This document shows, in pieces, positions 26,267 through 35,033 of a DNA stretch of 40,858 nucleotides. Position numbers and translations under genes: made by a program. Location of the stretch: contig JAQWQD010000029.1 of NCBI GenBank assembly GCA_029244985.1, positions 1-40,858 on the forward strand, in the 5' to 3' direction. Numbering within the stretch: position 1 is the stretch's first letter; every line of letters begins with the position of its first letter. The notes below the pieces were generated by a model. That model worked only from the letters and a program-made list of their open reading frames with translations, was not told the origin of the DNA and searched no databases. The DNA is from Gammaproteobacteria bacterium (lineage in GTDB: Bacteria > Pseudomonadota > Gammaproteobacteria > Pseudomonadales > Pseudohongiellaceae).

Positions 26267-28570
26267 TTAGGACAGCCCTTTCATTCGTCTTGCAATCCAA
26301 TCGATACATAATAAAAAAATCAGCAGAGCAAGTAGCCAAGGCTGATCCCATAGATCAAGTTGAACTTCTCTTGAGTAAGCATTCGGCGTGAACTCTACAC
26401 TATCTGCAAGCCCAGTCACGTCAGACAAATTAAAATAAGTACCGCCACTCACATCTGCTATGCGTTCTAGAAGACTGCTATCCATTTCTGCATTGGTATA
26501 CTCCCGCAAAGAAGGCGTAACAACAAAAGCAGTCCGCTTCTCTGAGCTGTCGATGGCAGAGTCGCTCGCAGCGCTCGCCACATCGACAAGTACGTTAAAC
26601 ACTCCCTCTTCTTCGACAATAAAGTTAGCTCGATAGACTCCATCCTCTTCAATGTCCCACTCCATAGGAACGTCAGTGACTTGGTCCAGTGGATTAGTAG
26701 TCTGCAGCCATAGGGTTGCATCGTTATCTGGCTCGTACTGATCATTTAATACGGTAGTGGTAACGTTTACTTCGTCTCCGACATTATAAAATTCTCGATC
26801 AAATGCGATGCTGATTCGCTCTGGTGCAGAAACTGCCAACCAACGCAACAATTGTCGCCAGAGAGTCTCATGAGACTGATCGTCTGATGGCAACATCATT
26901 TGCCAACGCCAAGTACTAGCAGTAGTGACAGCTACACTACGTCCACTACCATAACGTTGCTGGGCAATAATTGGCAGTAGCTGATTCTGATATTGGAGTA
27001 CTGGATGTTCGAGCAATACAGTGGCTCCTGGCTTAACACGTCCGGTGACATATACGCCTTGTAGCTCTGGCAACAACCGCCATTGGTTTGTATTTTCCCC
27101 GTCATCTCCAGATAATCTTAATAGCGGCGAAAATTCACCATTGTTTGTCAGGCGTGGGTAAAACAGTTCCCCAGTGGGATGATCGCCTCTTCGAACTCCA
27201 CCACGCAAATGGCCAGGCAAGAAATTTTCTTCAATCAGGGATACCGGCAAGATGTCTGCAATTGGAGTGGTAATAAACTCCTCATCCACCATTCCGCTCA
27301 TTAAGAATCCCCCGCCACGTTCAGCTACAAAATCATCGATCATTTGCAACTGGTCCGCATTGAAAAAATTTTCTTCAATATCGCCAAGGACAATCGCTTC
27401 ATAACGATAGAGCTCCTCCTTAGTGGAAGGAAAGCCACTGCTCAATTCAGTAGGAGATTCGATGCCTTGGCGATAATATTTTTCAGGGCCTGTTTGCAAA
27501 TAAGTCGCTAGGCGCAAAGATTCATCACCCTGCACAGCTCGCCGAATGAATTTATATTCATTGCGCGGATGCCCCTCCAAATAAAGAATATCCAGCGCAG
27601 GCTTTTCAGTGTTATCAACAAGAAAACTGTAGTTGTTGTTCTCTTGAATGATCTCTCCGCTTTGCAACTCCACTTGCAAATCATAAACAATGAGTTCGGG
27701 TCGTTCCGGCGTAAGCTCCAGGTCGAATCGTCGTGGCACTCCTTCTACTCCGAGCGTAATCACATCAGACGCAACTATTTCTTGGCCATCTCTTATTGAT
27801 AATTCAACTTCCTGACCTTCGAAGCCTTGATGATTAACACCTACTTGTACAGTAAAGACTGATCCTTCGAGCACAGTCTTAGCGGCGCTTACATCGACAA
27901 TGCCAATATCCTGAGGAATATCTTCCTGCCCAACGCCCACAGTGAAAACGGGGATCTGTCTATTACCAAAACCCTGTGCGGTGTTCGTGGGGTCTGACTC
28001 TCCATTGTCGGCACCATCTGAAATCAATATCAGACCACCTAGGCGCAAACCGTTTAACTGATCATCAACATATTGCAAAGCTTGATCTATTGATGATGCC
28101 GTTCCTTTTTCTCTTAAACCATCAATACCAGATATTCGCTCCGTTTCTTTATCAAACCGGAAGGTTCGTATTTGAAAGGACTCCGCAAGATCATCAAGTA
28201 AACCATCATCGAAAAAAGATTCGGCAACGGCAGCTTGCCGTGTTTGCCCTCCAGCAAGGTCAGAGATAGCCATGCTTTGAGAATCATCAATTAGCACTCC
28301 CAGGTAAGTTTCCTGAGGCGCAGCCTGCATAGAGGTTATGACAGGTCTCAATAGGCAGAATAAAATGATAATCAACACACTAGAGCGTGTCGCCACGAAA
28401 AAGGATTTCCATACTAAGCTTAGCGGTCTGGTAGTTTTGTAATAGGTAAACCAGACGCCAACAATTATCAGCAATACTAACAATCCAAAAAACAACGGAC
28501 TGATGCCGTAGGCAAAACTAAATGTGCCTTCTTCGAGTGCCGTAAGTATATTGGGTTTTGTGTATTGCAT
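26267..28570 (-). CDS. Membrane-anchored vWA protein with glutamine-amidotransferase-like domain
   Basis: 767 aa. Two N-terminal helices (about 25-43 and 63-80) and one C-terminal helix (LLALLIFLLCIDWIA) flank a large periplasmic part. The vWA domain has MIDAS D95-D-S97-Q-S99 in GVLIDDSQSM and LILISDGADNG. A beta-sandwich part (ELTPERPELIVYDLQV) follows, and then a GATase-1-like fold with DILYLEGHPRNEYKF and VAERGGGFLMSG but without an obvious catalytic Cys. RYGSGRSVAVTTASTWRW is a recurrent motif in such proteins. The architecture mirrors that of the last operon gene. Start is two bases after the stop of the DUF4175 gene. Confidence 0.85.
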   Translation of the reverse strand: MQYTKPNILTALEEGTFSFAYGISPLFFGLLVLLIIVGVWFTYYKTTRPLSLVWKSFFVATRSSVLIIILFCLLRPVITSMQAAPQETYLGVLIDDSQSMAISDLAGGQTRQAAVAESFFDDGLLDDLAESFQIRTFRFDKETERISGIDGLREKGTASSIDQALQYVDDQLNGLRLGGLILISDGADNGESDPTNTAQGFGNRQIPVFTVGVGQEDIPQDIGIVDVSAAKTVLEGSVFTVQVGVNHQGFEGQEVELSIRDGQEIVASDVITLGVEGVPRRFDLELTPERPELIVYDLQVELQSGEIIQENNNYSFLVDNTEKPALDILYLEGHPRNEYKFIRRAVQGDESLRLATYLQTGPEKYYRQGIESPTELSSGFPSTKEELYRYEAIVLGDIEENFFNADQLQMIDDFVAERGGGFLMSGMVDEEFITTPIADILPVSLIEENFLPGHLRGGVRRGDHPTGELFYPRLTNNGEFSPLLRLSGDDGENTNQWRLLPELQGVYVTGRVKPGATVLLEHPVLQYQNQLLPIIAQQRYGSGRSVAVTTASTWRWQMMLPSDDQSHETLWRQLLRWLAVSAPERISIAFDREFYNVGDEVNVTTTVLNDQYEPDNDATLWLQTTNPLDQVTDVPMEWDIEEDGVYRANFIVEEEGVFNVLVDVASAASDSAIDSSEKRTAFVVTPSLREYTNAEMDSSLLERIADVSGGTYFNLSDVTGLADSVEFTPNAYSREVQLDLWDQPWLLALLIFLLCIDWIARRMKGLS

Positions 28571-28572
28571 TG

Positions 28573-31500
28573 CTACTGAGCCTGGTTTTCAGACCCCTGA
28601 TTCTCTGACAACACACGATAGTATTCTTGAACTAAATCGCGATACTCGTCTGGGATGTCTTCCTCCAAGCTGGCATACAATTTGTTATTGATCGCATCAA
28701 GTTCAGCCTGAGCACGAAGAGCACCTTCCAGTTCGATAATTGGATCCAATAGTTCTCGGAATAATTCTGGTTGATTGAGGAAATCCTCGATGTTTTGTTG
28801 AGTCAAAATTTGACGAATTGAACGAGCATTACCCCAAGGTAAATTATTACCATCGGTAGTAATTCGGCCACCAGTACCAGCCCTGTCCTGACCTTCTCCT
28901 CGGCCACCACCAATTTGTTGCCGCCCGTCGGCCCCATCGGCCCGGCCAGGTTGTCCACCGGATTGCGGACCTGGTTGTTGTCCGCCAGCTTGGGCTTGCT
29001 GCTGCAATTGTTGTTGAAGGTTTTGTGCAAGTTGCTGAGAGCGATTTAACTGATCACGCAATTCCCGTACTGTTGGCACCCCTGCTCCAGGTTGCTGTTC
29101 TTCTCCATTAAAAGCGCGAGCCTGTTGTTCAAGATTCTCGATCTGCTCCCGCAACTCTTCCGCGTCTCGCGCTGCTCGAGCAATCTGATCTGTTGGTGAA
29201 TTAGTGTTAGCGGGGTTGAGACCGACAAGTTGTTGGGCGAACTCTTCGATCTGATCCTCGATTTCTCCCTCTATATCAACAGAAAGATTTACCATACCAT
29301 TACGTAACACTCTATTGCTGGTTTGCATTTCTTCTCGAATTGGCCTTAAGTCTCTGGATGCTTCTTGCGCCTGCGACATCAAGCGCTGATCATCATTATC
29401 CCCACGAGCGATAATTGCCCGAAGCATGTCTTCGATCTCTTCAAGATCTCTTTGTTGTTGTTGTTGCATCTCTACTAAATCTTGTAGTTCATTAGAATTT
29501 CTCACTGACTGACGGGTTTGACCAAGGCCTTGCTGTCGCGAAGTACTTTCTAATTCTTCTTGAAGTTGCCTTTGTTGCTGCAACAGCTGCTGTCCGCGCT
29601 GACCGAGATTTTGTGCCAATTGATTGACAGAGCGATCTCCCTGTTCGCTTAATTCGCGTTGCCGTTCCCGTATATTTTCTAGTGCCTTCTGACTTCTGGC
29701 GGCTGCAATGGAAGCAGTTTCACTTTCTGACGCTTCCTGCATTTGTTGTGCAGCACGCTGCAAGGCAGTTTGCTGTTGCTGTCCACCGCTAGAGCTGCCA
29801 CCAGGAGAAGCTTGGGATTGAGACTGCTGACCACTCTGAGATGACTGGGGTTGGGAATTTTGCTGGCGCTGATTATTCTGCTGCGCCAATTGCTGAACTT
29901 CACGACTTAGCTGTTCTTGTTGACGCATTAATCGTTCAAGTTCACGTCTTCGCTGCTCCTCAGTCATTTGCTCTTCTCGTCGAGCAAGATTTCGTTGTGC
30001 TCGAGTTAATCCTTCCTGACGTCGTGCTAATTCTTCTAATTTGTTTTCTTCTTCTTGCTGTTCAGGCGAAGAGCCACGACTACTGTTTGGCGTCTCGTAG
30101 CGATTTTCTAATTGACCCATTTCCATTTCGAACAATTCTCGAAGGTCGTCGCGTTCTTGTTGGGCACCACCGCCACCACCGCCACCACCGCCTTGCTGCA
30201 TGCTGATATCAGTGCGGTTAATACTGGCTTCTGCTTTTAATATATATTGCAGTGCTAATTGCTCAGGCTGTAAGGCGCTTGTGATTTGCTCGAGATCTAG
30301 CTCGTTAGCGGCCGCATTCATCTGATCAATTGCCAGTGAAAGATTTTCAACTGCAGAATCATACGTGTCATCGGAAAAATTTAGGCGTTCTGCCAATCGA
30401 TCAATTGACATTCTTGCTCGGCCAGTTGCATCTTTTTGAGACTCAGCAATTATTTCAGCATCTGAACTAAATTCATCAGGTGATACCTTACTTTGTCTGT
30501 TCTTTAATTTCCAAGTTGCGGCAATAATATCCTTCTGTATTGATACCAAAGCACTAGAATCATCACCTCCTTGACCGCCACCGCCACCGCCACCGCCACC
30601 GCCACCAGAATTCCGCCGAAACTCTTGATCTGTCGGAATAACTTGCAAGAAGTAGATGTCAGAAATAACTTCGGTAGGACCTTCTAGTCCGTTGTTGTCC
30701 GCAAGGGTTAAGAAGTAGCTGACAAAATCCCCAGGCTCAACCCCTAAATCTTCTAGATAGATAAGTTCATTTCCAGAGACATTGCGCACGTTCGACTCTG
30801 GAAGAAAATTTACTTCCACTTCTTCTGTCCCAACCACACTATAATTTAAGACAAACTGGGAAAGTCCATAGTCGTCAGACGCGTCTACCTCTAATATCAC
30901 CTCATCCAAAGGCATGACATCTTCATCTTTACCAGGACGAACTAAAGCAAGTTCTGGCGGGTTGTCTTCAATTGCACGGATAAAATAATCAAGGGGATTC
31001 TGACTTTGCATATCTGAAAAGTCAGTTGCCCTAATTCGGTAGATACCATCTTGACTCACTGTAAATTTTGCAACGCCAACATTCCCTTCTAGTGTTAGCT
31101 CCAGGTCCTCATATTCAACAGCGGCATTAATCTCTTCTTCATCCTCAGCGCTGCTGTAACTTTCTTCAAATTCAACACTTGCTACAGAAATTGCTTTGTT
31201 AAAAGTCACTTTTAAATCAACTATCGTCCCTTCCGGCACAACCATGTCACCGCTATCTTCCTCGATAATGTCTTCGATTCCTGTGTAATCAGGGTATTCA
31301 AAGGCCAGATCGATCTGCTCTATCTGAGGCAAGTCGAACAAACTAATTTCGTACTGCGGAGAACTTTGTTCGCCGCGCTCCTGAAAGGTTACGTAATAAG
31401 TCGTGTCCTCATCTAACGAGGGGACAAAATAACTATAAGTAGCACTTTCACTTCCGCTACCGTCTTGCGCCATCCTATAGTCACGCCAGTTCAAATTGTC

Positions 31501-32223
31501 ATCTTGCAAGCGTAAATTGATCGTGTCGGGGATCGCGTTTTTTACTTGAGCGATGATGGTCAAACTGTCGCCTCGCTGCATTTCCATATCACCTGGCTCG
31601 ACACTGATCTCAATATCAGCAGGCACTGAAATGATAACGATGGGCTCATCAATCGAGAATGGCCAAGCCAGGCGACTACCCGCATTTAGCAAGGCATCGG
31701 AGCTAACAAAAAGAGCAATCACTATCGCGACTACCGCAGCAGCCGAACCAAATGAAATCCAACTTTCTTTAGCAGGAACTACAGCTTCTACTTCTCGCTG
31801 CTGTTGCTGCACATGCTCTTGAGCATCAACCCAAAGCTGTTGAATAAATTGCTGAGAAACACCAGCCCTTCCATGAACAAGATCTTCCTCATTAAACTCT
31901 AATGAAGTTAAAAGCCGCTGTTCGAGATCTGGAATGTGGTCTTCGACATAGTGGGCAAGTCTTCGATCATCGGTATGTCGCCTAGACAGAATACTAGCGA
32001 ACCACCAAGCAAGCGGAATTACCGCTAACAAACAAAGAATAAAAAGAAATATTATTCCTGTTTTATCTAAATTCAACCAGGCTACTGTTGCACTCGCAAT
32101 CAAAACAAAAACGGAAGCAGCGATTACAAAATAACTTACCTGCTTAAGGATAAATAAATTACTTCGCCTTCGTCGAAGAGTTTTAAGTGTGGTTCGTAGA
32201 CTTTCAAAAGTGGGTGAAGACAT
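28573..32223 (-). CDS. DUF4175-family membrane protein with long Gln-rich coiled coil
   Basis: 1216 aa, first gene of the operon. Three membrane helices lie in residues about 25-70 and 155-185. Residues 190-530 are beta-rich and Ig-like, probably periplasmic (IISVPADIEISVEPGDMEM, PPELALVRPGKDEDVMPLDEV). Two poly-Gly stretches (about 540-550 and 678-687) flank a helical segment. From about 700 to 1060 comes an E/Q/R-rich coiled coil (LEELARRQEGLTRAQRNLA, MRQQEQLSREVQQLAQQ), then a G/Q/P-rich part and a short conserved C-terminal domain. The length and layout match DUF4175 proteins. Likely a scaffold or stalk; no catalytic motif seen. AAAGAG seven bases ahead of the ATG is a weak ribosome site. 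Confidence 0.8.
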   Translation of the reverse strand: MSSPTFESLRTTLKTLRRRRSNLFILKQVSYFVIAASVFVLIASATVAWLNLDKTGIIFLFILCLLAVIPLAWWFASILSRRHTDDRRLAHYVEDHIPDLEQRLLTSLEFNEEDLVHGRAGVSQQFIQQLWVDAQEHVQQQQREVEAVVPAKESWISFGSAAAVVAIVIALFVSSDALLNAGSRLAWPFSIDEPIVIISVPADIEISVEPGDMEMQRGDSLTIIAQVKNAIPDTINLRLQDDNLNWRDYRMAQDGSGSESATYSYFVPSLDEDTTYYVTFQERGEQSSPQYEISLFDLPQIEQIDLAFEYPDYTGIEDIIEEDSGDMVVPEGTIVDLKVTFNKAISVASVEFEESYSSAEDEEEINAAVEYEDLELTLEGNVGVAKFTVSQDGIYRIRATDFSDMQSQNPLDYFIRAIEDNPPELALVRPGKDEDVMPLDEVILEVDASDDYGLSQFVLNYSVVGTEEVEVNFLPESNVRNVSGNELIYLEDLGVEPGDFVSYFLTLADNNGLEGPTEVISDIYFLQVIPTDQEFRRNSGGGGGGGGGGGQGGDDSSALVSIQKDIIAATWKLKNRQSKVSPDEFSSDAEIIAESQKDATGRARMSIDRLAERLNFSDDTYDSAVENLSLAIDQMNAAANELDLEQITSALQPEQLALQYILKAEASINRTDISMQQGGGGGGGGGAQQERDDLRELFEMEMGQLENRYETPNSSRGSSPEQQEEENKLEELARRQEGLTRAQRNLARREEQMTEEQRRRELERLMRQQEQLSREVQQLAQQNNQRQQNSQPQSSQSGQQSQSQASPGGSSSGGQQQQTALQRAAQQMQEASESETASIAAARSQKALENIRERQRELSEQGDRSVNQLAQNLGQRGQQLLQQQRQLQEELESTSRQQGLGQTRQSVRNSNELQDLVEMQQQQQRDLEEIEDMLRAIIARGDNDDQRLMSQAQEASRDLRPIREEMQTSNRVLRNGMVNLSVDIEGEIEDQIEEFAQQLVGLNPANTNSPTDQIARAARDAEELREQIENLEQQARAFNGEEQQPGAGVPTVRELRDQLNRSQQLAQNLQQQLQQQAQAGGQQPGPQSGGQPGRADGADGRQQIGGGRGEGQDRAGTGGRITTDGNNLPWGNARSIRQILTQQNIEDFLNQPELFRELLDPIIELEGALRAQAELDAINNKLYASLEEDIPDEYRDLVQEYYRVLSENQGSENQAQ
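30165..30192 (-). repeat. GGT/GGC triplet repeat coding for poly-Gly
   Basis: A near-perfect run of Gly codons (GGT and GGC in pattern) within the DUF4175 gene, coding for about nine Gly at residues 678-687. Being a triplet repeat, slippage would change length without a frameshift. Confidence 0.8.
30575..30606 (-). repeat. Second GGT/GGC triplet repeat coding for poly-Gly
   Basis: An alternating GGC-GGT tract of about ten Gly codons at residues 540-550 of the DUF4175 protein. It is the more regular of the two Gly tracts (strict six-base period), so it is the likelier site of slippage. Confidence 0.8.
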
Positions 32224-32554
32224 AAAGGCTCTTTATAGATAGGTTATCGCGCTAACTGACCTCGATTATCTACTAAAGTGTCCAGCGGCCATTGTAATGA
32301 CTTTTCAACCTGGTGTAGGAAGAAAACCCAATCCCCACAGGCCGCTCGTCTAAGCAGATTGATTCAACTTTCGACCTTAACTATCCCATTAACCCGCCCC
32401 GAAAAGCAAGGAATTAAGGGCTAGAATACGGACAAAATCTCAGGCAATTCAGTTAGTCGGAGTAATACGTAATTTTGGTCGAAAATAGTGAGGAGCGCGC
32501 TTCATTAAGCACTCTATGGCACTCAAGGAAAAATACAAAAAAATCCATTTATGG
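32224..32554. other. 331-base intergenic region upstream of the eight-gene operon
   Basis: No gene seen. It must carry the promoter of the DUF4175 operon and the 3' end of the NUDIX gene, both on the minus strand. I could not select convincing -35/-10 boxes. A six-base stem GTGCTT/AAGCGC (in minus orientation, near 32493-32510) has no T-run. I see no repeat or known operator. Confidence 0.4.
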
Positions 32555-33142
32555 CTAATCAGGACAACCCATTTCAGCTGGGCGATAGTACCGGGAGGCC
32601 TTGGGGAAAACTCGGATGTTACTGACCGTTACAGCTGCCACTAATTCCGCCAAATCTTGGTGATCTACAATATCCGACAAAGTAGTCAAGGTCGGTCTAG
32701 GTACTACCCAACGCTTGGCTTTTGCATCTGCAATTGCTTTTTTTGGCGAAATCCATCGATGATCTAAGATTTCATCATTATCAACAGACACTGAGACCAT
32801 TTTAAAAATAGGACAGATAAAAAACCAGGTACAAAAGCGACGCGGCAGGTTTGGAGGCGTAGTCCAATGGGCAGTATGAATTAACTGGTCTGCATCAATA
32901 TCTAGCCCGGCTTCTTCTTTGGTTTCGCGGACAGCCGCCCGCAGAGCTGCTGGATACTCTAACCCTGGAGCCGAATCCTGATAGTCTTTCGCATCTATAC
33001 GACCACCAGGGAACACCCAATGCCCCCCATGAAATACCAACCGAGAGTTTCGCTGCAGTAACAAAACTTCTAATTCAGGTGCATCCTGAGATTGGCGCAC
33101 CAATACAACAGTGGCGGCAGGAACCGGTTCAATATCACTCAT
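32555..33142 (-). CDS. NUDIX hydrolase
   Basis: 195 aa. The Nudix box is recognisable: G46-G-R-I-D then, after an insert, R72-E-T-K-E-E-A-G-L80 (REx2EExG complete). The insert between the Gly-Gly and the REx2EE helix (DYQDSAPGLEYPAAL) is longer than in MutT and fits the NUDT19/NudL-like group acting on CoA derivatives. WTTPPNLPRRFCTWFFIC is also typical of that group. Substrate is therefore possibly CoA or an acyl-CoA, but this is inference. AAGGA eight bases upstream supports the ATG. It is divergent from the SDR gene at 33380 over a 237-base region. Confidence 0.88.
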   Translation of the reverse strand: MSDIEPVPAATVVLVRQSQDAPELEVLLLQRNSRLVFHGGHWVFPGGRIDAKDYQDSAPGLEYPAALRAAVRETKEEAGLDIDADQLIHTAHWTTPPNLPRRFCTWFFICPIFKMVSVSVDNDEILDHRWISPKKAIADAKAKRWVVPRPTLTTLSDIVDHQDLAELVAAVTVSNIRVFPKASRYYRPAEMGCPD

Positions 33143-33379
33143 GCAAGAATCCTTCCTAATGCCATTTAAAATTGCTCATACCCGAAAGCGACTAAAAACC
33201 TGGCCGCAGATGATAGCGGATTTTCAGCATAAGGCCACTCTTGCTTGTAAGATATATAAAAGGTGTCGTAAATTGCGCCATTCAGGCTAGCGGCATAGAA
33301 TCAAACATCTTCGTGTTAGATTCAGTATTTCAGTCCAAATTTTCATTAGAAATAATTTTTAGATAGTAGAGGAACAGCA

Positions 33380-34252
33380 ATGAGCATTAGTTTTGAAAAC
33401 AGAGTTGCCATAGTAACCGGCGCGGGAGGCGGATTAGGAAAACAACACGCCTTAGAACTAGGACGTCGCGGAGCCAAAGTCGTCGTTAATGACCTAGGTG
33501 GCGGTGTTGACGGAAGCGGCGGCTCGGTTTCTGCGGCTGAAGACGTGGCGCGAGAGATCAAGGAACATGGTGGAATTGCCATGGCTAATGCGGCTTCAGT
33601 CACTGATTTGGACTCCGTGCAAGAGTTGATCGATGAAACCATGAGCAATTGGGGTCGCATAGATATACTGGTAAACAATGCTGGCATTTTGAGAGACAAG
33701 ACCTTTGCTAAATTGGAGGTTGAAAACTGGCATGCCGTCATCGATGTGCATTTGAATGGCAGCCTGAACTGCACAAAACTGGCATGGCCCATCATGACAG
33801 AACAAAATTATGGCCGTGTCGTCATGACTACGTCGACATCTGGCCTATTCGGTAATTTCGGACAAAGTAATTATGGAGCAGCCAAACTCGGCTTAGTCGG
33901 CCTCATGAATACATTGCGATTTGAAGGCGCTAAATACAATATCCACACAAATTCAATCGCACCCATTGCCGCAACGCGAATGACGGTTGAATTGCCTGGT
34001 TTTGAGGATAGCGCAGAACGTCTAGCACCTGAGCGAGTAACCCCAGCAGTCGTTTACTTGTGCAGCGACAAAGCTCCTAACGGCCGAATTATCCAGGCGG
34101 CTGGCGGCCGTTATTACTCCGCTGATGTAAGGGAAAATACCGGTGTCGACCTAGGAGTGGGCGCTAGCGCTGAAGACATCGCCAGCAACATCGATATAAT
34201 CTTGGATATGTCGACAAATATTGGCGTGCTAGAAAGAATGCAAAACTCTTAG
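33380..34252 (+). CDS. SDR oxidoreductase resembling the (3R)-hydroxyacyl-CoA dehydrogenase domain of MFE-2
   Basis: 290 aa. Cofactor motif TGAGGGLG at residues 13-20, NDLGGGVDGSGGS after the second strand (characteristic of MFE-2/HSD17B4-like enzymes, with the Asp selecting NAD), NNAGILRD, and catalytic Y165-G-A-A-K169. It would oxidise a 3-hydroxyacyl-CoA in a beta-oxidation-type route. AGAGGAAC nine bases upstream of the ATG is a good ribosome site. The NUDIX (possibly CoA-active) gene is divergent to it, which is loosely consistent with acyl-CoA metabolism. Confidence 0.9.
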   Translation: MSISFENRVAIVTGAGGGLGKQHALELGRRGAKVVVNDLGGGVDGSGGSVSAAEDVAREIKEHGGIAMANAASVTDLDSVQELIDETMSNWGRIDILVNNAGILRDKTFAKLEVENWHAVIDVHLNGSLNCTKLAWPIMTEQNYGRVVMTTSTSGLFGNFGQSNYGAAKLGLVGLMNTLRFEGAKYNIHTNSIAPIAATRMTVELPGFEDSAERLAPERVTPAVVYLCSDKAPNGRIIQAAGGRYYSADVRENTGVDLGVGASAEDIASNIDIILDMSTNIGVLERMQNS

Positions 34253-34299
34253 CTCACCAAATACTCATTGATCTGTTCACAATTCCAACTAACCGCAGG

Positions 34300-34929
34300 T
34301 CAGGAATCAGCCGCCTGATCTGCCTGGACTCTTATCACAGACTCTCTTTCCGATAACAAGTCGATCAGCGTTTTGAATGCAGGGTTGTCCCTGCGAACAT
34401 CCCAACCCCAAACCTTTTTACAGACACGAGTTACTGGCGATAACGCAAAATGTGCATAGAAATCTGCATAAGTAACCTGATCACCCGCCAGGTATGGGGC
34501 AAACTGTGCAATGCGAGACAATGCCGTAAAACCTTTTTCTAGTATTAATTTTACTTCAGCTTGTAAAACTTCATTCTCAGGCTTGCCAAAAAATACTTCA
34601 CCATAAAGTCGTCTTGCAGGTAATTCTATATACAATTCCAGATAGCGTATCAGCTCTCTAACCTTTGCTTTTTGAAACCTATCTTCTGGATAAAAAGATG
34701 CCCCCTCACCTAAATCATCAAGGTATTCCAGTATCACTGAAGTTTCCGTAAGATAACCAGCTTCTGTTTCTAAGCAAGGTACTTTCCCCATGGGACTTTT
34801 GTCCAAATAACCATCTTCTTGCGAAGGGCTTTGATTAACTTCTTCAAATACGATGCCTTTTTCAAGCAATACTGTTTTAACTACGTTGTAGTAGTTGCTT
34901 AGATACATTCCATGCAATTTAATATTCAT
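34300..34929 (-). CDS. Glutathione S-transferase family protein
   Basis: 209 aa. The N-terminal thioredoxin-like domain (MNIKLHGMYLSNYYNVVKTVLLEKGI) contains the glutathione-binding MGKVPCLETEAGYLTETSVILEYLDD, with cis-Pro after KV and the ES/TS motif. The C-terminal helical domain (FAPYLAGDQVTYADFYAHFAL) has the N-capping box with conserved Asp. The catalytic residue is probably Ser or Tyr near position 11-14. GAGGAT precedes the ATG. Role and substrate unknown. It converges on the SDR gene with a 47-base gap and is divergent from the DUF3524 gene. Confidence 0.9.
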   Translation of the reverse strand: MNIKLHGMYLSNYYNVVKTVLLEKGIVFEEVNQSPSQEDGYLDKSPMGKVPCLETEAGYLTETSVILEYLDDLGEGASFYPEDRFQKAKVRELIRYLELYIELPARRLYGEVFFGKPENEVLQAEVKLILEKGFTALSRIAQFAPYLAGDQVTYADFYAHFALSPVTRVCKKVWGWDVRRDNPAFKTLIDLLSERESVIRVQADQAADS

Positions 34930-35033
34930 TTCTATCCTCGGATAATCTTTGATGAAATTGTGTTAGTAATTTTTTATGTTGCCAATAGAAAAGAAAACTA
35001 AGGCTAACTTTTTAATGCCCATTTTAAAAAATT

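Noticed and set aside
29841..30206. 121-codon plus-strand frame opposite the DUF4175 gene
   Set aside because: It is the antisense shadow of the Gln-rich coiled coil, where biased codons keep the opposite strand open.
30165..30606. Gly triplet tracts as phase-variation switches
   Set aside because: A three-base unit cannot shift the frame, so on/off switching is not expected; only length variation is possible.
17557..32223. The eight-gene operon as a phage-defence island
   Set aside because: A caspase-like fold and an AAA+ ATPase occur in defence systems. Here, however, most products are exported or membrane-bound, there is no nuclease, sensor or mobile-element context, and base composition looks like the neighbours.
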